Shown here in pieces: positions 41,777 to 50,770 of a stretch of 64,000 nucleotides of DNA. Source of the DNA: DASQHW01 sp038209365 (GTDB lineage: Bacteria; Actinomycetota; Acidimicrobiia; IMCC26256; PALSA-610); the NCBI GenBank assembly GCA_038209365.1, contig JBBQXS010000014.1:1-64000 (forward strand). Reading direction: 5' to 3'. The position numbers and the translations under genes were made by a program. Every line of letters begins with the position of its first letter. Position 1 is the stretch's first letter. The notes beneath the pieces were generated by a model. It did not search any database. It was not told the origin of the DNA and saw only the letters and a list, made by a program, of their open reading frames with translations.

Positions 41777-41793
41777 CACTGTTTGCAACAGTG
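41777..41793 (+). terminator. Hairpin after nrnA
   Basis: CACTGTT-TGC-AACAGTG, a perfect 7-bp stem starting directly after the TAA stop. No U-run follows. It is followed at 41826 by the truB promoter box, so it may insulate the two genes. Confidence 0.5.
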
Positions 41794-41825
41794 CCGACCG
41801 TGGGGGGTCGCTTCGTTGCAGACAG

Positions 41826-41831
41826 TAGGTT
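41826..41831 (+). promoter_or_regulatory. -10 box of predicted leaderless truB promoter
   Basis: TAGGTT, then 7 nt, then the truB GTG at 41839. No Shine-Dalgarno sequence. Confidence 0.42.
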
Positions 41832-41838
41832 GGGCGGT

Positions 41839-42732
41839 GTGAGGGACGGGCTCGTCGTCGTCGACAAGGCGGCCGGTTGGACGAGCCACGACGTCGTCGC
41901 CAAGCTGCGCAAGATCTACGGTCAGCGGCGCGTCGGCCACGCGGGCACGCTCGATCCCGACGCCACCGGCGTGCTGCTCGTCGGCATCGGGCGCGTCACC
42001 AGGTTGCTGCGTTTCTTGCAAGAGGCGGGCAAGTCGTACCGCGGCACGGTCGTGTTCGGTGTGGCCACCGACACCCTCGACGCGTCCGGCGCAGTACTCG
42101 AGCGCGCCGCGATGGAGATCACGCGCGCGCAACTCGAAGCGGTCGCGTGCGCATTTACCGGCGACATCGAGCAGGTCCCGCCGATGGTTTCGGCGTTGAA
42201 GGTCGGTGGCCGCAGGCTCTACGAGCTGGCGCGCCGAGGCGAGGAGGTCGAGCGCGCGGCCCGGCCCGTTCGCATCGACGCGCTCGAGATCGAGGAGTTC
42301 GAACCCGGTCCGTACCCGGAAGCGACCGTCCGCGTCGACTGCTCGAGCGGCACCTACGTACGGTCGCTCGCGTCCGATCTCGGCACCGCGCTCGGCGGAT
42401 GTGGGCACCTCGCGGTCCTGCGCCGCCTCGCCATCGGCTCGTTCACCCTCGACGAGGCGCGGCCGATCGAAGGCGTCGAATCCGACCCCGAGGTCGCGCT
42501 GCTGTCACCCGCGACCGCGATGCGCGATCTCGAAGCCGTGACCGCCGACGCCGAGCAGGCGCGTGCCGTCACGCACGGCGCGACGTTCGCGGCCAGTGCG
42601 ATCGTGCCCGCCGACGCCGGTCCGGGGCCGTTCGCGGTCGTGGACGACGGCGGCGTGCTGCTCGCGGTCTACGAGCGGAGAGGCGGGGGAGTGAAGCCCG
42701 CAGTCGTGCTCGCGACCGGGGGAGCGTCGTGA
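41839..42732 (+). CDS. truB: tRNA pseudouridine55 synthase TruB
   Basis: Makes pseudouridine 55 in the T loop of tRNAs. Seen: GLVVVDKAAGWTSHDVVAKL, the catalytic loop VGHAGTLDPDATGVLLV, KSYRGTVVFGVATDTLDA, QVPPMVSALKVGGRRLYELA, CSSGTYVRSLASDLG, and a C-terminal PUA-like extension. 297 residues. GTG start chosen from family alignment and the upstream -10. GTGA overlap with ribF. Confidence 0.95.
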   Translation: MRDGLVVVDKAAGWTSHDVVAKLRKIYGQRRVGHAGTLDPDATGVLLVGIGRVTRLLRFLQEAGKSYRGTVVFGVATDTLDASGAVLERAAMEITRAQLEAVACAFTGDIEQVPPMVSALKVGGRRLYELARRGEEVERAARPVRIDALEIEEFEPGPYPEATVRVDCSSGTYVRSLASDLGTALGGCGHLAVLRRLAIGSFTLDEARPIEGVESDPEVALLSPATAMRDLEAVTADAEQARAVTHGATFAASAIVPADAGPGPFAVVDDGGVLLAVYERRGGGVKPAVVLATGGAS

Positions 42733-43697
42733 GGATCTACCGCGATCCGTCCGAGATCGTCGGTCCGACGCCGGGCGAGCGCGAGCGTGCCGTCGCAATC
42801 GGCGCGTTCGACGGCGTGCACCTGGGCCATCAGGCGGTGCTCCGTCTCGTGCACGATCTCGCGCGGGCGCGCGGGCTCAGCGCCACCGTGCTCACGTTCG
42901 ACCGTCATCCGGCCGAGATCGTGCGACCCGAGTCGGCACCGTGTCTGCTGACCACGTTGGAGCAGAAGGTCGAATTGCTCGAGGCCACGGGTGCCGTCGA
43001 TGAATGCTTGGTGCTGTCGTTCGACCATGCGCGCAGCAAGGAACCGGCCGAACAATTCGTCGAAGAGCTCCTCGCGAGCGTGTTGCGCGCGCGCCTCGTC
43101 GTCGTCGGCGCGGACTTCCACTTCGGGTACCGCCGCCACGGTGACGTTCCGTTGCTGCAGCGCATGGGCGCCGAGCTCGGGTTCGAGACGATCGGCGTCG
43201 GACTCGTCGCGTCGCCCGACGGCATGAGCGTGCCCTCCGACGCCGCGCCCTACTCGTCCACGCGCGTGCGCACCCTGCTCGCCGCCGGCGACGTCGAGGG
43301 CGCCGCCGCGATCCTCGGACGGCCGCACGAAGCGCGCGGACCGGTCGAGCACGGCGACGGCCGCGGACGCGAGCTCGGGTTCCCGACCGCGAACGTGAGC
43401 GTGCCGGAACGGTTCTGCCTGCCGGCCGAAGGTGTGTATGCCGGCACGTTCGCGGCAGCCGACGGCATCGAGCGGCGGGCGGCATTGTCGATCGGCCGCC
43501 GCCCCACGTTCTATGCCGAGCACGGGCTGCTGCTGCTCGAGGCCCACGTGCTGGACTTCGACGGCGATCTCTACGGCGCACAGACGAAGGTCCGCTTCCG
43601 CCATCGGCTGCGCGCCCAGGAGCGCTTCGACCGGGTCGACGACCTCGTCGCCCAGATGCGGCGCGACGTCGAAGAGGTTCGGAAACGACTGCGGTGA
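42729..43697 (+). CDS. ribF: Bifunctional riboflavin kinase/FAD synthetase
   Basis: Converts riboflavin to FMN and FAD. Seen: FAD synthetase half with AIGAFDGVHLGHQAVLRLVH, TFDRHPAEIVRPE, VVGADFHFGYRRHGD and SSTRVRTLLAAGDVEGA. Riboflavin kinase half with GRPHEARGPVEHGDGRGREL, GFPTANVSVP, GVYAGTF and EAHVLDFDGDLYGAQTKVRF. 322 residues. Translationally coupled to truB. Confidence 0.95.
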   Translation: MRIYRDPSEIVGPTPGERERAVAIGAFDGVHLGHQAVLRLVHDLARARGLSATVLTFDRHPAEIVRPESAPCLLTTLEQKVELLEATGAVDECLVLSFDHARSKEPAEQFVEELLASVLRARLVVVGADFHFGYRRHGDVPLLQRMGAELGFETIGVGLVASPDGMSVPSDAAPYSSTRVRTLLAAGDVEGAAAILGRPHEARGPVEHGDGRGRELGFPTANVSVPERFCLPAEGVYAGTFAAADGIERRAALSIGRRPTFYAEHGLLLLEAHVLDFDGDLYGAQTKVRFRHRLRAQERFDRVDDLVAQMRRDVEEVRKRLR

Positions 43698-43824
43698 GCG
43701 GGTTCCCGAGGTGGCCACGCGACGCGGCGCGGCATTGCGGGTGATGGGCTCGTCACGGCTCGTCGCCTGTCTCTGGTAGCGTCGGTGGGCGAAATCCCCA
43801 ATCGAAGAAGGTCTGCACGCGCGT

Positions 43825-44082
43825 ATGCCCGACAAGGCTGCAACGATCAGCGACAACAAGCAGCACGACTCCGACACCGGCTCTCCCGAGGTCCAGATCG
43901 CGCTCCTCACCGAGCGGATTCGTCACCTGACGGAGCACATGAAGGTCCACAAGAAGGACTTCCATAGCCAGCGCGGTCTGCTGATGCTCGTCGGACGCCG
44001 CCGTCGGATGCTCGACTATCTCCGGCGCAACGACGTCGAGCGGTATCGAGCGCTCATCGCAAAGCTGGGCATTCGTCGCTAG
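43825..44082 (+). CDS. rpsO: 30S ribosomal protein S15
   Basis: 85-residue S15: KQHDSDTGSPEVQIALLTER, IRHLTEHMKVHKKDFHSQRG, LLMLVGRRRRMLDYLRRNDV. Slightly shorter than the usual 89. A TAGCGT box (about 43778) and GAAGAAGG precede it. Followed by a terminator and pnp, the classic rpsO-pnp pair. Confidence 0.97.
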   Translation: MPDKAATISDNKQHDSDTGSPEVQIALLTERIRHLTEHMKVHKKDFHSQRGLLMLVGRRRRMLDYLRRNDVERYRALIAKLGIRR

Positions 44083-44089
44083 GGAGCGC

Positions 44090-44116
44090 GAGGAGCGGAT
44101 CGTCCGCTCCTCGTTT
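44090..44116 (+). terminator. Intrinsic terminator after rpsO
   Basis: GAGGAGCGGA (44090-44099), loop TCG, TCCGCTCCTC (44103-44112), then GTTT. A perfect 10-bp stem 7 nt after the stop. Partial read-through to pnp is likely, as in other bacteria. Confidence 0.8.
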
Positions 44117-44240
44117 CACAAACGAGTCACAGATCGCGAGAGCACGTCGGTTGTCAGTCGCGAGCGCCCGGCATCGTGCCGCCGGACGCTGACCACTGGG
44201 AACCGGATCCTCTCGCTTGACATGAGAGGAGCGCGCCGCG

Positions 44241-46760
44241 ATGAGCGACGACGCAATTCGTGTATCCGGTCCCATCAATGCCGCCGGCCTCGAGATGACA
44301 CTCGAGACGGGCAAGCTGGCCCAGCTGGCCGGCGGGGCGGTCGTTACGAGAGTGGGCGGCACGACCGTGCTCTCGACCGTCACCACTTCCAAGCCCCGCG
44401 AGGGCATCGACTTCTTCCCGCTCACGGTCGACGTCGAGGAGCGTATGTATGCCGCCGGGAAGATCCCCGGCTCGTTCTTCCGGCGCGAAGGTCGCCCGGG
44501 CGAGCAGGCGATACTCACCGCCCGACTCACCGACCGTCCGCTCCGGCCGTCCTTCCCCGACGACTTCCGCAACGAGGTACAGGTCATCGCCACGATCCTC
44601 GGCGTCGACCTGGAGAACCCCCACGACGTCGCGTCGATCAACGGCGCGTCGGCTGCGCTCATGGTGTCGGGTATCCCGTTCCACGGCCCGATCGGCGCCG
44701 TACGCCTCGCGCACCGAGAAGGGGAGTGGATCGCGCACCCGACCTTCCAGGAGGGCGACCGGTCGACCTTCGAGATCGTCGTCGCGGGCCGCGCGCTCGA
44801 CAACGGTGACGTCGCGATCATGATGGTCGAGGCGGGCGGGACCGAAGAGTCCTGGGAGCTCTACCAGGCCGGCGCGCCCAAGGTCACCGAAGAGGTCATC
44901 GCGGAGGGCCTCGAGGCGTCGAAGCGCTGGATCAAGGCCTCGATCGAGCTCCAGCTGCAGCTGCGCGAGGCATACGAGAAGGCGCGCGGACCGATCGAGC
45001 CCATCGACTACCTGCCGGCCGTCGACTACGCGCCGGAGATCTACGAGGCGGTCAGGGAGCACGCCGAGGCCGATACCGGCGCGGCGATGGTGATCGCCGA
45101 CAAGACGGAACGCAACACCAGGCTCGCCGAGATCGAGGCGCTCACCCTTGCGCACCTTGTCGGCACGATCGACGCGCCGGCGCGCTATCCGGAGTCGAAC
45201 ACGGCCGTGAAGCGCGCGTTCCGCTCGCTCCAGAAGGAAGTGACGCGTCGCCGCATCGTGAACGACGGCATTCGCATCGACGGTCGCGGCGTGGCCGACA
45301 TCCGGCCGTTGTCGGCAGAGATCGGCGTCGTGCCCACCGCGCACGGGACGGGGCTGTTCCAGCGGGGCGAGACCCAGGTGCTGTCCGTCACCACGCTCGG
45401 TATGCCGCGCATGGAGCAGATGCTCGACACGATCACGCTCGAGGATCGCAAGCGCTACATGCACCATTACAACTTCCCGCCGTTCTCGACCGGCGAGACC
45501 GGCCGCGTCGGCTCACCGAAGCGGCGTGAGATCGGCCACGGTGTCCTCGCGGAGCGCGCGCTGGTGCCGGTGTTGCCGACCGCGCTCGAGTGGCCGTACA
45601 CGATGCGTGTCGTTTCCGACGTGCTCGCGTCGAACGGCTCCACGTCGATGGCGTCGGTGTGTGGCTCGACCTTGTCGCTCATGGACGCGGGCGTCCCCAA
45701 CAAGGCGCCGGTGGCCGGCATCGCGATGGGCCTCGTGTACGCAGAAGGCAAGTACACGACGCTGACCGACATCCTCGGTGCCGAGGACGCGTTCGGAGAC
45801 ATGGACTTCAAGGTTGCGGGCACCGAGGAGTTCGTCACCGCGCTCCAGCTCGACACCAAGATCAGCGGCATCCCGGCCGACGTGCTTGCGCAGGCCCTCC
45901 GCCAGGCGAAGGACGCCCGCCTGAAGATCCTCGAAGTGATGCACGACGCGATCGCGGAGCCGCGCTCGGAGGTACGCGAGACGGCGCCCAAGATCGTGAG
46001 CTTCGAGATTCCCGTCGACAAGATCGGCGAGGTCATCGGTCCCAAGGGCAAGGTCATCAACACGATCCAACAGGAGACCGGCGCCGACATCTCCGTCCAG
46101 GACGCCGACGGCGTCGGTGTCGTCTCGATCGGCTCGAAGGACGGTGCCGCGGTCGAAGAGGCGCAGCGGCGCATCGAGCTGATCCTCGATCCGCCTTCCG
46201 CGGAGGTGGGCGCGGTGTACGAGGGTCGCGTCGTGAACATCACCAAGTTCGGCGCGTTCATCAACATCCTGCCGGGTCGCGACGGGCTCGTGCACATCTC
46301 GAAGCTCGGTCGCGGCAAGCGCATCGACCGCGTCGAGGACGTGCTGTCACTCGGTGACGAGCTCAGCGTCCGCGTCGACGACATCGACCAGAACGGCAAG
46401 CTGTCGCTGTCGATCGTCGGCGAGGACGGCGACGACGGTGGGAGCGACGGCGACGGCTCCGGCGGCAACGGCGCCGGCGCCGACACGAGGGAGCGCGCGC
46501 CCCGCGAGTCTCGTGAACGCGAGCCCCGTGATCGCGAGTCTCGGGATCGCGAGCCCCGTGGCCCGCGTCCGGAGACGGCGTCGTTCGAGGCGTTCTGGGA
46601 AGCGCAAGCACGCGACGAGTTCGGTGATCTCGGGCCCGGCGAGGAACCGGCACCCGCACCGGCCGGAGGCCGCGACCGCGGTGGTGAGCGGCGCGGTGGC
46701 CGCGGAGGCCGCGGCGGCAGTGGCGGTGGGCGCGGCCGCGGTGGCCCGCGCCGTTCGTGA
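44241..46760 (+). CDS. pnp: Polynucleotide phosphorylase with RGG-type C-terminal tail
   Basis: 3'-5' phosphorolytic exoribonuclease. Seen: two RNase PH domains (LETGKLAQLAGGAVVTRVGG, FFRREGRPGEQAILTARLTD; GIRIDGRGVADIRPLSAEIG, LFQRGETQVLSVTTLG), the linker helical domain, KH (IGEVIGPKGKVINTIQQETG, around residue 590) and S1 (VYEGRVVNITKFGAFINILP, around 655). After residue 735 there is a charged repeat tail (ESREREPRDRESRDREPRGP) and a terminal Arg/Gly stretch (RGGRGGRGGSGGGRGRGG). Total 839 residues. The tail probably adds RNA or RNase-partner binding. ATG start after GAGAGGAGC. Confidence 0.96.
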   Translation: MSDDAIRVSGPINAAGLEMTLETGKLAQLAGGAVVTRVGGTTVLSTVTTSKPREGIDFFPLTVDVEERMYAAGKIPGSFFRREGRPGEQAILTARLTDRPLRPSFPDDFRNEVQVIATILGVDLENPHDVASINGASAALMVSGIPFHGPIGAVRLAHREGEWIAHPTFQEGDRSTFEIVVAGRALDNGDVAIMMVEAGGTEESWELYQAGAPKVTEEVIAEGLEASKRWIKASIELQLQLREAYEKARGPIEPIDYLPAVDYAPEIYEAVREHAEADTGAAMVIADKTERNTRLAEIEALTLAHLVGTIDAPARYPESNTAVKRAFRSLQKEVTRRRIVNDGIRIDGRGVADIRPLSAEIGVVPTAHGTGLFQRGETQVLSVTTLGMPRMEQMLDTITLEDRKRYMHHYNFPPFSTGETGRVGSPKRREIGHGVLAERALVPVLPTALEWPYTMRVVSDVLASNGSTSMASVCGSTLSLMDAGVPNKAPVAGIAMGLVYAEGKYTTLTDILGAEDAFGDMDFKVAGTEEFVTALQLDTKISGIPADVLAQALRQAKDARLKILEVMHDAIAEPRSEVRETAPKIVSFEIPVDKIGEVIGPKGKVINTIQQETGADISVQDADGVGVVSIGSKDGAAVEEAQRRIELILDPPSAEVGAVYEGRVVNITKFGAFINILPGRDGLVHISKLGRGKRIDRVEDVLSLGDELSVRVDDIDQNGKLSLSIVGEDGDDGGSDGDGSGGNGAGADTRERAPRESREREPRDRESRDREPRGPRPETASFEAFWEAQARDEFGDLGPGEEPAPAPAGGRDRGGERRGGRGGRGGSGGGRGRGGPRRS

Positions 46761-48004
46761 CGGAGGGAGTTCGTCGCACGGAACTCGATTCCGGGCTACG
46801 CGTCGCCACCGAGTCGTTGCCCGGGTTGCGCTCGGTGACACTCGGCGCGTGGGTCGGGAGCGGTGCACGCGACGAGGCGCCGACGCAATGGGGCGCGAGC
46901 CACTTCCTCGAGCACCTGCTCTTCAAGGGCACGGAAACGCGCAGCGCCCGTGAGATCGCCGAGGCGATCGAGTCGGTCGGCGGCGAGATGAACGCGTTCA
47001 CCACGCATGAGCAGACCGTCTTCTACGTGCGCGTTCCCGATACGCAGCTCGACACCGCATTCGCCGTCCTCGCCGACGTGCTCTGGGATCCCGCGTTCCG
47101 CTCCGCCGACGTGGAGTCGGAGCGGCAGGTCATCCTCGAAGAGATCGGAATGCGCGACGACACGCCCGACGATGTCGTGCACGAGCTGTTCGCGGCTGCG
47201 ATGTTCCCCGAGCATCCGCTCGGACGCGAGGTGCTGGGGAGTGACGAGTCGATCACGCACATGGCCCGCGACGAGATCGCCGCGTACCACGCGAGTCACT
47301 ACCGGCCGTCGAACATCGTGTTCGCGGCGGCGGGCAATCTCACCCACGACACATTGATGACGCAGGTCTCGTCGCGGTTTCCCGTCGACTCGGCCGCACG
47401 TCCGGGGCGTCCGCGGCCGGATCCCGGAGTGCCGCGACCTGTGGCGGTGATCACCCGTGACACCGAGCAGGCGCACGTGGTCGTCGGCGTGCGGGCGCTG
47501 TCGGCGCTGGACCCGGATCGGTACGCCCTCACGATCCTGAACCAGGTGCTCGGCGGGGGGATGTCGTCACGGCTGTTCCAGGAGATCCGGGAGTCGCGCG
47601 GTCTCGCGTACTCCGTGTACTCGTACCAGGCGAGCTTCGACGACGCCGGGTACCTCGCCGTCTACGCGGGAACGGCGCCCGAGAGACTGCGGGAGACGCT
47701 CGGCGTGATCAACGACGAGGTCGCGCGGCTCTGCGCCGACGGCCTCTCGGACGTCGAGCTCGCGGCCGCGAAGGGCCACCTCACGGGATCGCTCGCGATG
47801 TCGCTCGAGACGTCGGCGAGCCGGATGCGCCGCATCGGCCGCGCCGAGACGGTCGAACGGGACGTACCGAGCCTCGACGAGCTGGTCGCACGCATCGAGC
47901 GTGTCACCCTCGGCGACGTTTCCCGAGTGATCGACCGTGTGTTCCGGGACACGCCGCGCAGCCTCGCCGTGGTCGGTCCCCACGAAGCCTCCGAATTCGT
48001 GTAG
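46757..48004 (+). CDS. M16 family zinc protease (pitrilysin/processing peptidase type)
   Basis: 415 residues. Seen: SGLRVATESLPGLRSVTLGA, the inverted zinc motif ASHFLEHLLFKGT (HxxEH around residues 49-53), the distal glutamate helix (EIGMRDDTPDDVVHELFAAA), and the C-terminal domain with GGGMSSRLFQEIRESRGLAY. The gene follows pnp in most Actinobacteria. The natural substrate is unknown. GTG start overlapping pnp by GTGA. Confidence 0.93.
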   Translation: MTEGVRRTELDSGLRVATESLPGLRSVTLGAWVGSGARDEAPTQWGASHFLEHLLFKGTETRSAREIAEAIESVGGEMNAFTTHEQTVFYVRVPDTQLDTAFAVLADVLWDPAFRSADVESERQVILEEIGMRDDTPDDVVHELFAAAMFPEHPLGREVLGSDESITHMARDEIAAYHASHYRPSNIVFAAAGNLTHDTLMTQVSSRFPVDSAARPGRPRPDPGVPRPVAVITRDTEQAHVVVGVRALSALDPDRYALTILNQVLGGGMSSRLFQEIRESRGLAYSVYSYQASFDDAGYLAVYAGTAPERLRETLGVINDEVARLCADGLSDVELAAAKGHLTGSLAMSLETSASRMRRIGRAETVERDVPSLDELVARIERVTLGDVSRVIDRVFRDTPRSLAVVGPHEASEFV

Positions 48005-48010
48005 CACGCC

Positions 48011-49660
48011 TCAGGACGACAACACGGCGTCGATGCGGTCCGTGAGCCCGGCATCCTCTTCGGCCCGGTACGACGGGTCGAGCGGCGCCGCGAGGTATGC
48101 GCCGGCCGCGCCTTCGCCGCGTGCCGACAGCGACGCGACCGCCAGTATCCGCGCGAGCCGGTCGAGGACGCTGCGGAAATGCAGCGCGCCCCACGCGGGG
48201 TCCTCGACTGCCCGTTGCCCGTCGATCAACGCGGCCTTCGCCGCATCGGCCACGCGGTCGGACGTGCACAGCGATTCGATGCGCGCGCCGACGACGTCGA
48301 GCAGCTGAAGCCGCGCGCAGTCGTTCAGCACCTGTTGGGCAATCACGTTGTGCGTGCCTTCCCACGACTCGTACACGATCGCGTCGCGGTACAGCCGCGG
48401 AAGCACCGAGAAGTCTTCGATCGTGCCGTTGCCACCCAATATCTCGATGCCGTCGCGCACCACACGCGTCGCGGCGCTGCTCGCCGAGTACTTCGTGACG
48501 TTCACCAGGAAACGATGGAACCGCGTGGTTTCCTCGTCGGCCGTCCCGCCGTCGAGGGCGTCCTCGAGCTCGGTGAGCATCCACGAAAGATGGAGCGCGG
48601 CGAGCCACTGGCACGTCATCGATGCGAGTGTCCGCCGGACCAGCGCGAAGCGCTCGATCGCCTGACCGAACGCCTGGCGGTGGTGCGCGTATGCGCGCGC
48701 GTCGAGCACCGCCCGCCGCATCAGACCGGTTGCACCCACCGCCGTGAGCCACCGCGACGTGTTGAGCACGACGCCAACCGCCGTCTTGAACCCTTCTTCG
48801 ACGGGTCCGATCGGGTACGCGACCGCAGCGTCGAAGTCGATCTCGCCCGACGCCATGCCTCGTGTCCCGAGCTTGTCCTTCAGCCGGCGGAGCGCGAATC
48901 CGTTCGGCGCGCCGTCGATCTCGCGGGGAATTGCGAAGCATCCGAGCCCACGGGTGCCGTCGCCGCCGTCCGGCACCCGGGCGGTCATGAGGAATTGGTC
49001 GGCCTCGGCGACCGAACAGAACCACTTCTCGCCCGACACCCGATAGGTGCCGTCGCCGACGGGGGTCGCGAGCGTCGCGTTGGCGCCCACGTCGCTGCCG
49101 CCCTGCACCTCGGTCATGAACTGCGACGCGCGTTCGCAGCGGGCGTAATCACGCTCCAGCAGTGCCGGCAGGAATTGCTCGCGCACGTCGGGTGCCGCGC
49201 GGCGCCGCAAAGCGCGCGCCATCCCGATCGTGCACACCGCGGGGCACGCGTGACCGGCTTCGCCTTCCCGCGAGAGGAGGTAGAGCAGCGTGGCCTGTTC
49301 GAACGCGCGGCCGGGTGTTCCGCTGTCGGCGACCAATTCCGAGGCCCAGATCGTCGTGCCGGCGTCCTGGTACGCGCCGTCGAACTCGACGCGCTCGATC
49401 CTCCGGCCGATGCCGTCCCACCGCCGGAGCTCGGGACCGCGGCCCCGGCGTTCGAACTGCTCGACGGCCGGTGCCACGTCGACGACCACTGCACGTCCGA
49501 ACGCGCTCGCGCGCGTCTCGAGTGCCTCTCGACGTTCGGCGTCGACCACCGAGGACGCGACGAGCGCGCGCAGCGGGCCGTCGGCCTCGTAGGGATCGGT
49601 TGGGACGTCTGCTCGCCACGCCGCGAGCGAGTCCCGGGCTGCGTCGAACGAAGAGGTCAT
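48011..49660 (-). CDS. Acyl-CoA dehydrogenase, AidB-like
   Basis: 549 residues. FAD-dependent acyl-CoA dehydrogenase fold with QFMTEVQGGSDVGANATLAT, RVSGEKWFCSVAEADQFLMT, a C-terminal helical domain with GIEILGGNGTIEDFSVLPRL, and the YESWEGTHNVIAQQ motif. The MTEVQGGSDV and SWEGTHNV signatures and the length point to the AidB/isovaleryl-CoA-dehydrogenase-like branch, whose substrate is uncertain. ATG 49660 is preferred over ATG 49666, since GGAG of the adjacent repeat is then 8 nt away. Convergent with the M16 gene and divergent from dapB. Confidence 0.9.
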   Translation of the reverse strand: MTSSFDAARDSLAAWRADVPTDPYEADGPLRALVASSVVDAERREALETRASAFGRAVVVDVAPAVEQFERRGRGPELRRWDGIGRRIERVEFDGAYQDAGTTIWASELVADSGTPGRAFEQATLLYLLSREGEAGHACPAVCTIGMARALRRRAAPDVREQFLPALLERDYARCERASQFMTEVQGGSDVGANATLATPVGDGTYRVSGEKWFCSVAEADQFLMTARVPDGGDGTRGLGCFAIPREIDGAPNGFALRRLKDKLGTRGMASGEIDFDAAVAYPIGPVEEGFKTAVGVVLNTSRWLTAVGATGLMRRAVLDARAYAHHRQAFGQAIERFALVRRTLASMTCQWLAALHLSWMLTELEDALDGGTADEETTRFHRFLVNVTKYSASSAATRVVRDGIEILGGNGTIEDFSVLPRLYRDAIVYESWEGTHNVIAQQVLNDCARLQLLDVVGARIESLCTSDRVADAAKAALIDGQRAVEDPAWGALHFRSVLDRLARILAVASLSARGEGAAGAYLAAPLDPSYRAEEDAGLTDRIDAVLSS

Positions 49661-49666
49661 GCACAT

Positions 49667-49819
49667 GGCTCCCTCGCTGCGCCATCCCTGGCTCCGCTAC
49701 GTCCGCACAGTGTGCACGGCTCCCTCGCTGCGCCATCCCTGGCTCCGCTACGTCCGCACAGTGTGCACGGCTCCCTCGCTGCGCCATCCCTGGCTCCGCT
49801 ACGTCCGCACAGTGCGCAC
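49667..49819 (+). repeat. Three tandem 51-bp repeats between acyl-CoA dehydrogenase and dapB
   Basis: Units at 49667-49717, 49718-49768 and 49769-49819, each beginning GGCTCCCTCGCTGCGCCATC and ending TCCGCACAGTGTGCAC. The first two are identical and the third has one visible change (GTGCGC). Read on the minus strand, each contains the element found upstream of trmD and the array ends at the acyl-CoA dehydrogenase start. All reading frames stay open through it (51 = 3 x 17), but it does not look like protein. The remaining 80 bp to dapB hold two GTACCGTG copies, one of which may be its -10. Confidence 0.9.
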
Positions 49820-49899
49820 ACCATGGCTCACTCGCGGCGTCCATTGTGGCTCGCGGCTTCCGTACCGTGATTCTGCCCGTCCAGTACCGTGGGAAGCGC

Positions 49900-50688
49900 A
49901 TGATTCGCGTCGGGGTATTCGGTGCCGGCGGCCGGATGGGCTCGACCGTGTGCCGGGCGGTGCACGACGCCTCCGACCTCGAGCTCGTCGCGGCGGTCGA
50001 TCCCTTTCACTCCGGTATCGACCTGCAGCAGCTCGGCGTGTCGGGGACACAGATCCAGGTCGCGGCCAAGCCCGACGCATTCGAGGCGGCCGGCGCCGAC
50101 GTCGCCGTCGACTTCACGGTCGCCGAAGCGGCGCGCGAGAACCTGCGTTGGTGTGCCGCGCACGGCGTGCACGCAGTTGTCGGCACGTCAGGGTTCGCCG
50201 AGGACGAGCTCGCGGATGCCGCCGACCTCTTCGCCGCCGCCGAGGCGAACGCGGTCATCGCGCCGAATTTTGCGATCGGGGCGGTGCTGATGACCCGCTT
50301 TGCGGAGCTCGCGGCGCCGTTCTTCGACAGCGCGGAGATCATCGAGCTCCACCACGAGCACAAGGTCGACGCGCCTTCCGGCACCGCTGTCCACACCGCC
50401 CAACGCATGGCCGCCGCATCGAACCAATGGCTCGACGACCCGACGACCAAGGTCGTCGCAGCAGGCGCCCGTGGCGGAATTGTCGACGGAATCCCCATTC
50501 ATGCGCTGAGACTCAGGGGTCTCGTCGCACACCAAGAGGTCGTCCTCGGCACGACCGGCCAGACGCTGACGATCCGTCACGACACGATCGACCGGTCGTC
50601 GTTCATGCCGGGAGTGCTGCTCGCGATCCGCAAAGTGGTCGACACGCCGGGCCTCACGGTCGGTCTCGACCGCCTGCTCGGTCTCTGA
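49900..50688 (+). CDS. dapB: 4-hydroxy-tetrahydrodipicolinate reductase
   Basis: Lysine and diaminopimelate pathway, NAD(P)H-dependent reduction of HTPA. Seen: IRVGVFGAGGRMGSTVCRAV nucleotide loop, DVAVDFTVAEAAREN, VVGTSGF, PNFAIGAVLM, the catalytic ELHHEHKVDAPSGTAVHTA, and GLVAHQEVVLGTTGQTLTIR. 262 residues. The M16-dapB neighbourhood is the usual actinobacterial arrangement, interrupted here by the acyl-CoA dehydrogenase. The ATG is 9 nt after TACCGT. Confidence 0.95.
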   Translation: MIRVGVFGAGGRMGSTVCRAVHDASDLELVAAVDPFHSGIDLQQLGVSGTQIQVAAKPDAFEAAGADVAVDFTVAEAARENLRWCAAHGVHAVVGTSGFAEDELADAADLFAAAEANAVIAPNFAIGAVLMTRFAELAAPFFDSAEIIELHHEHKVDAPSGTAVHTAQRMAAASNQWLDDPTTKVVAAGARGGIVDGIPIHALRLRGLVAHQEVVLGTTGQTLTIRHDTIDRSSFMPGVLLAIRKVVDTPGLTVGLDRLLGL

Positions 50689-50770
50689 ACGCTCGCGCCC
50701 GGAACGAACTGTGGGTCTTTTGGCGCGAACGCGACTAGGTTCTCGCCCGCTTGATCCGGGGGGATGCGGC

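Noticed and set aside
42301..42315. TTCGAACCCGG segment resembling a tRNA T-loop
   Set aside because: It lies inside truB in the correct frame, and no acceptor or anticodon stems can be formed around it.
43785..43967. 60-codon frame overlapping rpsO
   Set aside because: Out of frame with rpsO, with no family similarity; rpsO explains the region.
49659..49850. Protein-coding repeat (APSLRHPWLRYVRTVCT units) in the tandem array
   Set aside because: The unit length is a multiple of three, so all frames stay open. The same element occurs in non-coding positions upstream of trmD and has no ribosome binding site here.
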